DNA of 8,135 nt. Origin: Candidatus Nomurabacteria bacterium. Its GTDB lineage: Bacteria > Patescibacteriota > Minisyncoccia > Phycocordibacterales > UBA9973. The notes beneath the pieces are model-generated. The model had not been told where the DNA came from and ran no database searches. It was given only the letters and a program-made list of their open reading frames with translations. Positions within the stretch are counted from its first letter, which is position 1, and each line of letters starts with the position of its first letter. Below are positions 1 through 4,544 of this stretch, piece by piece. The translations under genes were made by a program, and so were the position numbers. The DNA is taken from assembly GCA_020846955.1 (NCBI GenBank), contig JADLCZ010000021.1, positions 1 to 8,135 on the forward strand, given 5' to 3'.

Positions 1-1
1 C

Positions 2-418
2 TCTATGTTTAGAACTTGCGATGCTGTAGGTGTAAACAAAGTATATATAGTAGGGTACACACCAACACCAATAGACAAGTTTGGTAGGAAGCGCTCTGAT
101 ATTGCCAAAGCCTCGCTTGGTGCAGAAGATACAATCAAATGGGAATATCGGAAAACCCTACCCCCACTTTTAAAAAGCTTAAAAAAAGAAGGATATAAAA
201 TTATTGCCATAGAACAAAGTAAAAATTCAGTAGATTATAGGAAAATAAAACAAACACCAAAAATGGTGTTTGTAATGGGGAACGAAGTTGATGGCTTACC
301 AGAAAGTATTTTGAAAATTTGTGATTATATTGCCGAGATCAGAATGTTAGGTAAAAAAGAATCCCTTAATGTTTCAGTTGCGTGCGGAGTTGCACTATTT
401 GGAATTATTAAGAAATAA
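2..418 (+). CDS. TrmH/SpoU-family RNA methyltransferase (5' partial)
   Basis: SPOUT-class RNA 2'-O-ribose methyltransferase that uses S-adenosylmethionine. The 5' end lies outside the window: the frame is open to the left edge and the first visible residues (S-MFRTCDAVGV) are the end of SpoU motif 1, normally written NxGxxxRTxxxxG, so the internal ATG at 5 is not the real start. Probably only about 20-30 residues are missing. Counting from that ATG, motif 2 is at about 88-99 (VFVMGNEVDGLP) and motif 3 at about 119-132 (ESLNVSVACGVALF). Together they form the trefoil-knot cofactor site. There is no room for an N-terminal substrate-binding domain, so this is a minimal TrmL/TrmH-like enzyme. Whether it acts on tRNA or rRNA cannot be told from the sequence. 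The stop at 416-418 directly abuts the stop of the convergent small gene. Family call is firm, substrate unknown. Confidence 0.93.
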   Translation, partial: SMFRTCDAVGVNKVYIVGYTPTPIDKFGRKRSDIAKASLGAEDTIKWEYRKTLPPLLKSLKKEGYKIIAIEQSKNSVDYRKIKQTPKMVFVMGNEVDGLPESILKICDYIAEIRMLGKKESLNVSVACGVALFGIIKK

Positions 419-598
419 TTAATTGTAAGTTGCCCCAGGGTTGTTCTGGTCATTTAGTGGGACTATAAATTTCCCATCTTGTGATTCTGGCCTATTTCTA
501 CCACCTAATGCAATCCAGATCAAAAATATTATTATAAGAACGACAACAATAAAACCAAGCTCACTTTCTCCTTTTTGTTTATTTATACTTTTATTCAT
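419..598 (-). CDS. Small single-pass membrane protein, 59 aa
   Basis: Unrecognised small protein, read directly from the reverse strand: ATG at 598-596, stop TAA at 421-419. The N-terminus is short and polar (MNKSINKQKGESELG). It is followed by one strongly hydrophobic stretch at about residues 16-32 (FIVVVLIIIFLIWIALG). A polar, Asn/Pro-containing tail of about 27 residues follows. This is the layout of a single-pass inner-membrane protein, and the hydrophobic block argues that the ORF is real. It begins 15 nt after the end of the mutM zinc-finger remnant and is on the same strand as ruvA and mutM, so it is probably the last gene of that transcript. No Shine-Dalgarno is seen. Its stop touches the stop of the convergent methylase with no gap. 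Function unknown. Confidence 0.72.
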   Translation of the reverse strand: MNKSINKQKGESELGFIVVVLIIIFLIWIALGGRNRPESQDGKFIVPLNDQNNPGATYN

Positions 599-613
599 AT
601 AATTTATAAAATT

Positions 614-1067
614 TTAATTAAATAATTTTTGATGGATAGGGCAGTAATGTGCGCTCCGGCCACCAATGATACTCCTTATTATAACACCTTTACAGTTCTT
701 TTTGCCACACTTCTCGTTTTTCTTTTGGTTCCCATTTTGTAATTCGTAATTTGTCATTAGTAATTATTTTTTTTGTGTACTCGCCAAAAAGAAGATGGCC
801 AGTCATTTTTAGATGTATTAAAATTGTTTTGCCATTATTTAAATTAATTAAAATATTTTTTGCTCGACGCTCTACGTTTATTACTTTTGCACCAATTGTA
901 ATCTTTTTAAAATTATCAAAAAACTTCTCGCTTTTAATTGTGTGTATAAAATCTGAACGGGAGACTTTCTTTTTTGCGAGATCTGTCCAGACATTAGAAA
1001 TCCTCAAAGAGGGTAGTACTCTTTGAAGTCCATTCACTGTTGTTGTAACTTCAGGCAATTCAGGCAT
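614..1067 (-). pseudogene. mutM: Broken formamidopyrimidine-DNA glycosylase (Fpg/MutM)
   Basis: Fpg excises oxidised purines such as 8-oxoguanine. The intact first part (ATG at 1067, TAA at 692-690, 125 aa) carries MPELPEV, with the catalytic Pro2 and Glu3, then RRAKN with K70 equivalent to E. coli Lys57, and HLKMTGHLLFGEY. It ends soon after the linker WEPKEK. The rest of the roughly 270-290-residue family length is absent. Reading the next frame from about 718 down to 614 gives EKCGKKNC, then GGRSAHYCPIHQ and a TAA stop: this is the C-terminal zinc finger of Fpg. The H2TH DNA-binding domain is therefore missing and the finger is out of frame. The 125-aa product alone should not be a working glycosylase. 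It starts 1 nt after the ruvA stop, with AGGAAA about 8 nt upstream of the ATG, so it is co-transcribed and perhaps coupled. An assembly error is the main alternative to a true deletion. Confidence 0.85.
738..765. repeat. Four tandem imperfect heptamers inside mutM
   Basis: On the plus strand the units are TGTAATT, CGTAATT and then two variants, TGTCATT and AGTAATT, filling 28 nt without gaps. On the coding strand they encode TNDKLRIT, just before the conserved WEPKEK linker and about 20-45 nt from the mutM breakpoint. It looks like a small microsatellite-type expansion in a surface loop. Confidence 0.7.
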
Positions 1068-1068
1068 A

Positions 1069-1647
1069 TTATTTATTTCCTAGAATTTTGAGGGCTTCTT
1101 TGATTCTTGCGTTGGTGGACTCGATTTCGTTTGGGACATTTTTGAGTGCGTCGCGAGCTTCGTTTTGCGAATAGCCTAGTGACCTGAGAGCTTCGATAAT
1201 ATCACTCTCAGCACGCAAAGATGTGTTGCTACTGTTATCACCCATTTTAGCTTTCAATTTGTCGCGGAGCTCTATTACGATCTTCTCGGCAGTCTTCTTG
1301 CCGATACCGGAAACCTTGGTTAGATATCCTGTATCGCCTGTGGCAATTGCGCGTGATAGGGTATCGATAGACGCTATGCTGATAATTCCAAGCGCACCTT
1401 TGGGCCCAATTCCAGAGACATCGAGTAACATTTCAAAAAAGGTTAATTCTTCTATCTTTGCAAAGCCATATAGATCTATCGAATTCTCGCGGACGGCTGT
1501 ATATATCCAAAATGCACACTTGTCATTTATCCTTATCTGGAGCACTGCGTCGGCAGAGACAAAAACCTTGTATCCAACACCAGATACATCAATAACTATG
1601 TATTTATCGGTATTATATATAATTGTCCCTTCCAACCGAGCTATCAT
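1069..1647 (-). CDS. ruvA: Holliday junction branch migration protein RuvA
   Basis: RuvA binds four-way DNA junctions as a tetramer and loads the RuvB motor for branch migration in recombinational repair. At 192 aa it is close to the usual 190-205. Domain I, an OB fold, covers about residues 1-62 (MIARLEGTI at the start, RENSIDLYGF at the end). Of the two acidic-pin residues in the E. coli protein (E55, D56), only the Glu is kept here (E54), with Asn at 55. Domain II has both helix-hairpin-helix motifs, VSGIGPKGA at 77-85 and VSGIGKKTA at 112-120. A short linker (135-147) leads to the RuvB-binding domain III at about 148-190. ATG is chosen because an extended -10 lies 6 nt upstream. mutM follows after 1 nt. 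Neither ruvB nor ruvC is in the window. Confidence 0.97.
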   Translation of the reverse strand: MIARLEGTIIYNTDKYIVIDVSGVGYKVFVSADAVLQIRINDKCAFWIYTAVRENSIDLYGFAKIEELTFFEMLLDVSGIGPKGALGIISIASIDTLSRAIATGDTGYLTKVSGIGKKTAEKIVIELRDKLKAKMGDNSSNTSLRAESDIIEALRSLGYSQNEARDALKNVPNEIESTNARIKEALKILGNK

Positions 1648-1653
1648 ATATGT

Positions 1654-1662
1654 ATTATATCA
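1654..1662 (-). promoter_or_regulatory. Extended -10 promoter of ruvA, leaderless layout
   Basis: On the minus strand TGATATAAT ends exactly 6 nt before the ruvA ATG, so transcription should begin at or next to the start codon. No good -35 is visible 16-18 nt upstream, as expected for an extended -10 promoter. It lies back to back with the rpsT promoter. Confidence 0.65.
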
Positions 1663-1665
1663 CAT

Positions 1666-1694
1666 TTGATTAAACGAGGACTTTCTGGTATAGT
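1666..1694 (+). promoter_or_regulatory. Promoter of rpsT
   Basis: A -35 of TTGATT (1666-1671), a 17-nt spacer and a -10 of TATAGT (1689-1694) with an upstream TG (1686-1687). The start should be near 1701, giving a leader of about 73 nt before rpsT. The leader holds a small AGAC/GTCT hairpin and an AGGAG at 1730-1734, which is too far from the ATG to be its ribosome site. It could hold S20 autoregulation, but nothing in the sequence proves this. Confidence 0.65.
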
Positions 1695-1773
1695 AGCCTT
1701 ATCTTATAAGACTCGTGTCTCGGGTGTATAGGAGTTACGAAAAACAGATTTTATAAATTAACTAATATATATT

Positions 1774-2028
1774 ATGCCAATTACACAATCAGCCAAAAAG
1801 GCTCTACGAGGTTCAATGAAGAAAAAGGCAGTCAATGACCGTCGCAAGAAAGCTGTTAAGGAAACAATCAAGAATATCGAGAAGCTAGTAAAGGAAAAGA
1901 AAGTTCTTGAAGCAAAGAAACTTCTTTCTAAAGCATACAGTGCCATCGACAAAGCGGCGAAAAAAGGAGTTTTGAAAAAGAACACTGCAAGTCGCAAAAA
2001 GGCTCGCCTTTCAAAAATCACAAAATAA
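1774..2028 (+). CDS. rpsT: 30S ribosomal protein S20
   Basis: Small-subunit primary binder of 16S rRNA. The 84-aa protein is close to the usual 85-90. It is rich in Lys, Arg and Ala and predicted all-helical. The family pattern is plain: an N-terminal SAKKALRGSMKKKAVNDRRK, a middle helix with KEKKVLEAKKLLSKAY, then the S20 signature AIDKAAKKGVLKKNTASRKK and RLSK near the end. The N-terminus is MPITQSAKK, and no other ATG fits. No Shine-Dalgarno precedes the ATG; the 20 nt upstream are nearly pure A/T. It is a single-gene unit with its own promoter near 1666-1694 and a strong intrinsic terminator just after the stop. Confidence 0.97.
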   Translation: MPITQSAKKALRGSMKKKAVNDRRKKAVKETIKNIEKLVKEKKVLEAKKLLSKAYSAIDKAAKKGVLKKNTASRKKARLSKITK

Positions 2029-2033
2029 TGTCA

Positions 2034-2062
2034 AACAAAACCTCCAAATTGGAGGTTTTGTT
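2034..2062 (+). terminator. Intrinsic terminator of rpsT
   Basis: A perfect 12-bp stem, AACAAAACCTCC with GGAGGTTTTGTT, around a 5-nt loop (AAATT), starting 5 nt after the rpsT stop. The run of Ts is inside and just after the right arm. The right arm also overlaps the likely -35 of the next gene. Confidence 0.88.
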
Positions 2063-2077
2063 CTATTTATGTATAAT
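2049..2077 (+). promoter_or_regulatory. Promoter of the thioredoxin-fold gene
   Basis: A -35 of TTGGAG (2049-2054), a 17-nt spacer and a perfect TATAAT (2072-2077). The ATG at 2086 lies 8 nt downstream, so the mRNA would have a leader of only 0-2 nt. The -35 sits inside the rpsT terminator hairpin. Confidence 0.6.
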
Positions 2078-2085
2078 ACCCACAT

Positions 2086-2346
2086 ATGGAACATTTATTA
2101 TTTTTTTATGGGAAGGATTGCTCACACTGTAAATTGATGGAGGGTCTTGTTCAAGATTTGAAAAAGGATGGTATAGAACTTAAACATATGGAAGTCTGGG
2201 ATAACAAAGACAACGAAAAGGTAATGTTGGAGCTCGATAAAGAGCCATGTGGGGGAGTGCCATTTTTTGTAAACACAAAATCAGGAAAGACTATCTGCGG
2301 GGAAGTCTCGTACCAAGAATTAAAAGACTGGGCAGAAGGGAAGTAA
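2086..2346 (+). CDS. Thioredoxin-fold / glutaredoxin-like protein
   Basis: Small 86-aa redox protein with the thioredoxin fold. The first strand (HLLFFYG) leads into the active-site motif C12-S-H-C15, followed by a helix. The cis-proline loop GGVPFF, with P59, sits where the fold needs it, and the protein ends in a helix (SYQELKDWAEGK). Two further cysteines, C55 and C71, lie near the cis-Pro loop and in the last strand, which is unusual for a classic glutaredoxin. There is no signal peptide, so it should be cytosolic. The motif CSHC differs from CPYC of glutaredoxins and CGPC of thioredoxins, so the partner is unclear. Dithiol-disulfide exchange is likely. It could instead be a metal-binding or structural member of the fold. 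No Shine-Dalgarno; the promoter layout supports the ATG as an almost leaderless start. Confidence 0.82.
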   Translation: MEHLLFFYGKDCSHCKLMEGLVQDLKKDGIELKHMEVWDNKDNEKVMLELDKEPCGGVPFFVNTKSGKTICGEVSYQELKDWAEGK

Positions 2347-2348
2347 AC

Positions 2349-2375
2349 TTGCTAAATAAGCATTTTTGTTATAAA
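2349..2375 (+). promoter_or_regulatory. Candidate promoter of the tRNA gene
   Basis: An extended -10, TGTTATAAA (2367-2375), with a possible -35 TTGCTA at 2349-2354. The 15-nt spacer is short, so the extended -10 is the main evidence. Transcription would start about 8 nt before the mature tRNA. Confidence 0.45.
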
Positions 2376-2389
2376 TTAAGCAGGTAAAT

Positions 2390-2461
2390 GGTCCCGTCGT
2401 TCAATGGATAGGACGCAACTTTGCGGAAGTTGCGATGCAGGTTCGATTCCTGCCGGGATCA
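2390..2461 (+). tRNA. tRNA-Arg, anticodon GCG
   Basis: A complete 72-nt cloverleaf. The acceptor stem GGTCCCG pairs with CGGGATC (one G-T wobble). The D stem is GTTC/GGAC around AATGGATA. The anticodon stem CAACT/AGTTG closes the loop TTGCGGA. The variable loop has 4 nt, and the T stem GCAGG/CCTGC closes TTCGATT. The anticodon GCG at 2423-2425 reads CGC and CGU. Arginine identity is backed by C35 and the A after GG in the D loop (A20). The discriminator is A at 2461, and CCA is not encoded. Bacteria usually read this box with an A34 (inosine) tRNA, ACG, so the G34 is noteworthy. Confidence 0.95.
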
Positions 2462-2475
2462 CAAAGCGCGAATTT

Positions 2476-2503
2476 AAAAAGACTGAACTGCTTCAGTCTT
2501 TTT
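2476..2503 (+). terminator. Intrinsic terminator after tRNA-Arg
   Basis: A perfect 12-bp stem, AAAAAGACTGAA with TTCAGTCTTTTT, and a CTGC loop, ending in a run of five Ts at 2499-2503. It lies 14 nt after the tRNA 3' end. Confidence 0.9.
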
Positions 2504-2521
2504 CGCCTTGTGATGGTCGGA

Positions 2522-2641
2522 GCGATGTTTTGTTAGCAGACAAAACCGCGAGAGGCGGACTGCGAAAATTTTGGCTGACGAGACAAAATTATTTGTAGTC
2601 ACAGGTAAAAAGTAACGAAATTTTGTGAGTGACGACAAGAA
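2522..2641 (+). repeat. Three degenerate hairpin units between the tRNA and dinB
   Basis: Three related units start near 2522, 2562 and 2615 with GCGA, GCGA or ACGA. Each contains an inverted repeat of TTTTG type against CAAAA type. Unit 1 is GTTTTGT/ACAAAAC (2527-2546, loop 6). Unit 2 is AATTTTG/CAAAATT (2567-2590, loop 10). Unit 3 is TTTTGT/ACAAGA (2621-2640, loop 8, one wobble). Units 2 and 3 share GACGA in the loop region. No coding sense was found here. Apart from these units and the dinB promoter, nothing else is seen between the tRNA terminator and dinB. Confidence 0.55.
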
Positions 2642-2661
2642 AAATATTCGTGACCACTATT

Positions 2662-2670
2662 TGCTATAAT
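2662..2670 (+). promoter_or_regulatory. Extended -10 promoter of dinB, leaderless layout
   Basis: TGCTATAAT ends at 2670, exactly 6 nt before the ATG at 2677. Transcription should start at the ATG. No convincing -35 and no obvious LexA-type operator are seen around it. Confidence 0.65.
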
Positions 2671-2676
2671 AAGCAA

Positions 2677-3897
2677 ATGGGTAAAAATTCGGACAATTTA
2701 TATCTTCATGCGGACGGGGACTCATTCTTTGTGGCTTGTGAATTGTCAGTCGAGCCTCAATATAAGGGCAAGCCTGTTGTGGTGGGCGAGGATAGAGGCA
2801 TAGCAGTAGCTATGAGTTACGAAGCAAAGAAGTTGGGGGTAACTCGTGGTATGCCAGTATTCCAGATTAAAAGGGAATATCCAGAAGTTATTATCCTCCC
2901 ACATCATTTTGATCTATATAACAAAATCTCGGAGGGGGTATACAATATTCTCATTTCATATTTAGAAAATGTAGAGGTCTATAGTATCGACGAATGTTTC
3001 GCAATTGTAAAACAATCTGACATTAAGTATGCAGGAAGTGCCGAGGTTCTTGTTAGTAGTATCAAAAATGAAATAGAAAATACGTTAGGAGTGACATATT
3101 CATTTGGACTTGGGCGGACTAAAGCTCTAGCCAAGACTGCTTCTAAACTTAACAAGCCCAATGGTATGGTATTACTTCTAAATCAAAAAGATGAGGAGCT
3201 GGCTCTGAAGAAAACCATGATAGATGATATCTGGGGCATAGGCAAGCAAACGATACCACGATTACATAATATGGGGATGAAGACTGCATACGATTTCGTG
3301 TCATACCCAAGTGAAGATATAATCAAATATTTTTCTCTACCCCTGTATATACTAAAGCTCGAATTAAAAGGGCAAGTATATAATGAAGTGAAGATAGACA
3401 AAGATCCTCGTGATCAAAAATCGATTCAATCTACAAGGACATTCAAGCCATCATCAAATGACCCCAATATTATATTTGCAGAACTTTCCGAAAATGTGGA
3501 GCGGGCTTGCGAGCAAGCACGCGAGCTCGACCTTGCTACTAACTCTGTTTCCTTTTTTGTAAAAAACAAAGATTTTATCCACCGTACAGGGGAGAGCCGT
3601 TTGTCACTCTATACTACAGACCCGAGTGTGATCCTCAATATTATAGAACCAATTTTCTATAAAACACTGCAAAAAGGTGAAGATATTCGTTCTACTGGAA
3701 TCACACTACACAACCTTCGTCGTGAGGAAGAAATACAAAGGGACTTGTTTGGAATACAAGAAAAAGATAATGAGAAAAATGTATTAAACAAAGTAGGGGA
3801 TAAAATAAGAGAGAAATTTGGACCGAACATTCTCAAGCGCGCCTCGTCATTGAGGGGTAGTGGAAAGAATAGGGGAAATTCTTTCCATAAAATTTAA
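2677..3897 (+). CDS. dinB: Y-family DNA polymerase (Pol IV/UmuC-like)
   Basis: Translesion DNA polymerase, 406 aa from the chosen ATG. The palm motif HADGDSFF gives catalytic D13 (D8 in E. coli Pol IV) and the steric-gate F18. The second catalytic site is SIDE at 103-106 (D105, E106). Finger-domain residues include SYEAKKLGV and RGMP (47-60). FGLGRTKALAKTASKLNKP (143-161) and WGIGKQT (186-192) mark the palm/thumb with its helix-hairpin-helix. The little-finger domain spans about 245-350. QRDLF at 354-358 matches the QxxLF beta-clamp-binding motif, followed by a basic tail. A GTG at 2629 in the same frame would add 16 residues, but it lies upstream of the promoter -10 and the extra residues do not fit the family. 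It ends 4 nt from the convergent gene. A GGAAAGAA/TTCTTTCC hairpin lies in the last codons. The UmuC-versus-DinB assignment is uncertain. Confidence 0.93.
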   Translation: MGKNSDNLYLHADGDSFFVACELSVEPQYKGKPVVVGEDRGIAVAMSYEAKKLGVTRGMPVFQIKREYPEVIILPHHFDLYNKISEGVYNILISYLENVEVYSIDECFAIVKQSDIKYAGSAEVLVSSIKNEIENTLGVTYSFGLGRTKALAKTASKLNKPNGMVLLLNQKDEELALKKTMIDDIWGIGKQTIPRLHNMGMKTAYDFVSYPSEDIIKYFSLPLYILKLELKGQVYNEVKIDKDPRDQKSIQSTRTFKPSSNDPNIIFAELSENVERACEQARELDLATNSVSFFVKNKDFIHRTGESRLSLYTTDPSVILNIIEPIFYKTLQKGEDIRSTGITLHNLRREEEIQRDLFGIQEKDNEKNVLNKVGDKIREKFGPNILKRASSLRGSGKNRGNSFHKI

Positions 3898-3905
3898 TAT
3901 TTTAT
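3862..3905. other. Inverted repeats at a convergent gene junction
   Basis: An 8-bp stem GGAAAGAA/TTCTTTCC (3862-3886, loop 9) lies in the end of dinB. It is followed by an A/T-only 7-bp stem ATAAAAT/ATTTTAT (3887-3905) that spans both stop codons. Neither has a proper T run, so a termination role for the two convergent genes is only possible. Confidence 0.35.
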
Positions 3906-4369
3906 AAACCGATTTTATTAGCGAATTGCATTGAGCGGGACTCTTGAAGGTCAAGCTCTGTAAGGACTTGTGAAAGGGTAGCACGAATTGAATTTGCACT
4001 GTGTTCTTGTAGGGGTATTGTTATAACTGGTAAGAAATAACCCCTTGTCTCTATCATCAAGATCTCGTGTGGTGTGTCTTTTACAGTAAAACCATTGAGG
4101 CTTTTGTATAAATGCATTGTACTACCAACTTTTATACCCTCGTTATTTATTTCAAACGATATTTCAACTGGTGGTTGTGAGTACATCATGATTAATACAA
4201 CCCCAGATATAAGAATAAAGATACCAAAAACATAATTATGAAAATAGAATGTGAGCCCTGCACCAACAAGGGCCAATAACCCAATACCCCACATCCAATC
4301 AGTGCTACGTATATTGTGCGTATGGCTGGGTGCTGTCCAGTGCATGGTGTGAATATTAATTTCTTCCAT
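3902..4369 (-). CDS. Two-TM membrane protein with soluble C-terminal domain
   Basis: Unnamed 155-aa protein of a type I associate with Patescibacteria genomes. After a His-rich N-terminus (HTMHWTAPSHTHNIRSTDW), two membrane segments lie at about residues 25-43 and 46-63, separated by a very short turn. A soluble domain of about 90 residues follows, with alternating beta-like strands (VEISFEINNEGIKVG, then ILMIETRGYFLPVITIPL). It ends in one amphipathic helix (SIRATLSQVLTELDLQES). A two-TM hairpin followed by a beta-rich domain with a final helix resembles bacterial PH-like membrane proteins, but this is inference from layout. The ATG at 4369 directly follows CACACGGG, a weak G-rich site. An alternative promoter-linked small ORF lies upstream in the same frame, separated by three stops. 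Function unknown. Confidence 0.82.
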   Translation of the reverse strand: MEEINIHTMHWTAPSHTHNIRSTDWMWGIGLLALVGAGLTFYFHNYVFGIFILISGVVLIMMYSQPPVEISFEINNEGIKVGSTMHLYKSLNGFTVKDTPHEILMIETRGYFLPVITIPLQEHSANSIRATLSQVLTELDLQESRSMQFANKIGL

Positions 4370-4396
4370 CCCGTGTGAAATTTATTATTTGATAAT

Positions 4397-4474
4397 TTAA
4401 CGACCTCGAAACTTTTTAGTAGTAAAAGCTTTATTACCACATACCCGATATCTTAAATTTCTATCGGGATCCAT
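4397..4474 (-). CDS. Possible leaderless 25-codon leader ORF
   Basis: ATG at 4474 and TAA at 4399-4397 give a 25-residue basic peptide beginning MDPDRNLRYRVCGNK and ending KKFRGR. The start lies exactly 6 nt after an extended -10 (TGGTATAAT), the same layout as at ruvA, dinB and yhhQ. That is the main reason to list it. The stop is 27 nt before the ATG of the two-TM protein, so it could be a leader peptide. It is also possible that the stretch is just a 105-nt leader RNA that happens to begin with ATG. The peptide is not recognised. Confidence 0.4.
   Translation of the reverse strand: MDPDRNLRYRVCGNKAFTTKKFRGR
4444..4468 (-). promoter_or_regulatory. Hairpin at the 5' end of the leader transcript
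   Basis: A 7-bp inverted repeat, CCCGATA with TATCGGG, around an 11-nt loop. In the minus-strand transcript predicted to start near 4474, this stem would begin about 6 nt from the 5' end. It could stabilise the mRNA or affect translation of the small ORF. Confidence 0.45.
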
Positions 4475-4480
4475 CTTTTA

Positions 4481-4489
4481 ATTATACCA
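4481..4489 (-). promoter_or_regulatory. Extended -10 upstream of the two-TM gene
   Basis: TGGTATAAT on the minus strand, 6 nt before the ATG of the 25-codon ORF and about 112 nt before the two-TM protein start. No consensus -35 is seen. Confidence 0.6.
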
Positions 4490-4500
4490 ACATACCCAAC

Positions 4501-4533
4501 AAAAAACCACCTCTTTCTATGAGGCGGTTTTTT
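4501..4533 (-). terminator. Intrinsic terminator of the secreted-protein gene
   Basis: A 13-position stem, AAAAAACCACCTC with GAGGCGGTTTTTT, containing one A-C mismatch, around a 7-nt loop. For minus-strand transcription the hairpin ends in six Ts (4506-4501). It lies 11 nt after the stop of the gene at 4545. By symmetry it could work in both directions. Confidence 0.85.
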
Positions 4534-4544
4534 GTAATAGGTAT

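Noticed and set aside
690..1067. TGA-to-Gly recoding (code 25) as explanation of the short mutM
   Set aside because: The stop at 692-690 is TAA, and the zinc finger lies in another frame. No TGA is needed to read any gene in the window.
1703..1720. Riboswitch or S20 operator in the rpsT leader
   Set aside because: Only a 4-bp AGAC/GTCT hairpin and a small CTTATAAG palindrome are visible, which is too little to call a regulatory RNA.
2349..2366. Terminator of the thioredoxin-fold gene (TGCT/AGCA followed by Ts)
   Set aside because: The stem is only 4 bp, and the same bases are a candidate tRNA promoter.
2404..2598. 64-codon ORF over the tRNA and its terminator
   Set aside because: It overlaps a complete tRNA and a perfect intrinsic terminator, so it is a chance frame.
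2522..2641. CRISPR array
   Set aside because: The units are only loosely similar, with variable spacing and no constant repeat-spacer pattern, and no cas gene is present.
2629..2676. In-frame GTG giving 16 extra residues at the start of dinB
   Set aside because: It lies upstream of the TGCTATAAT promoter element, and the extra residues do not resemble the family. The ATG at 2677 puts HADGDSFF at the right distance from the start.
4192..4440. 82-codon minus-strand ORF overlapping the two-TM protein
   Set aside because: A different frame of the same strand within a better gene; its hydrophobicity is a shadow of the TM segments.
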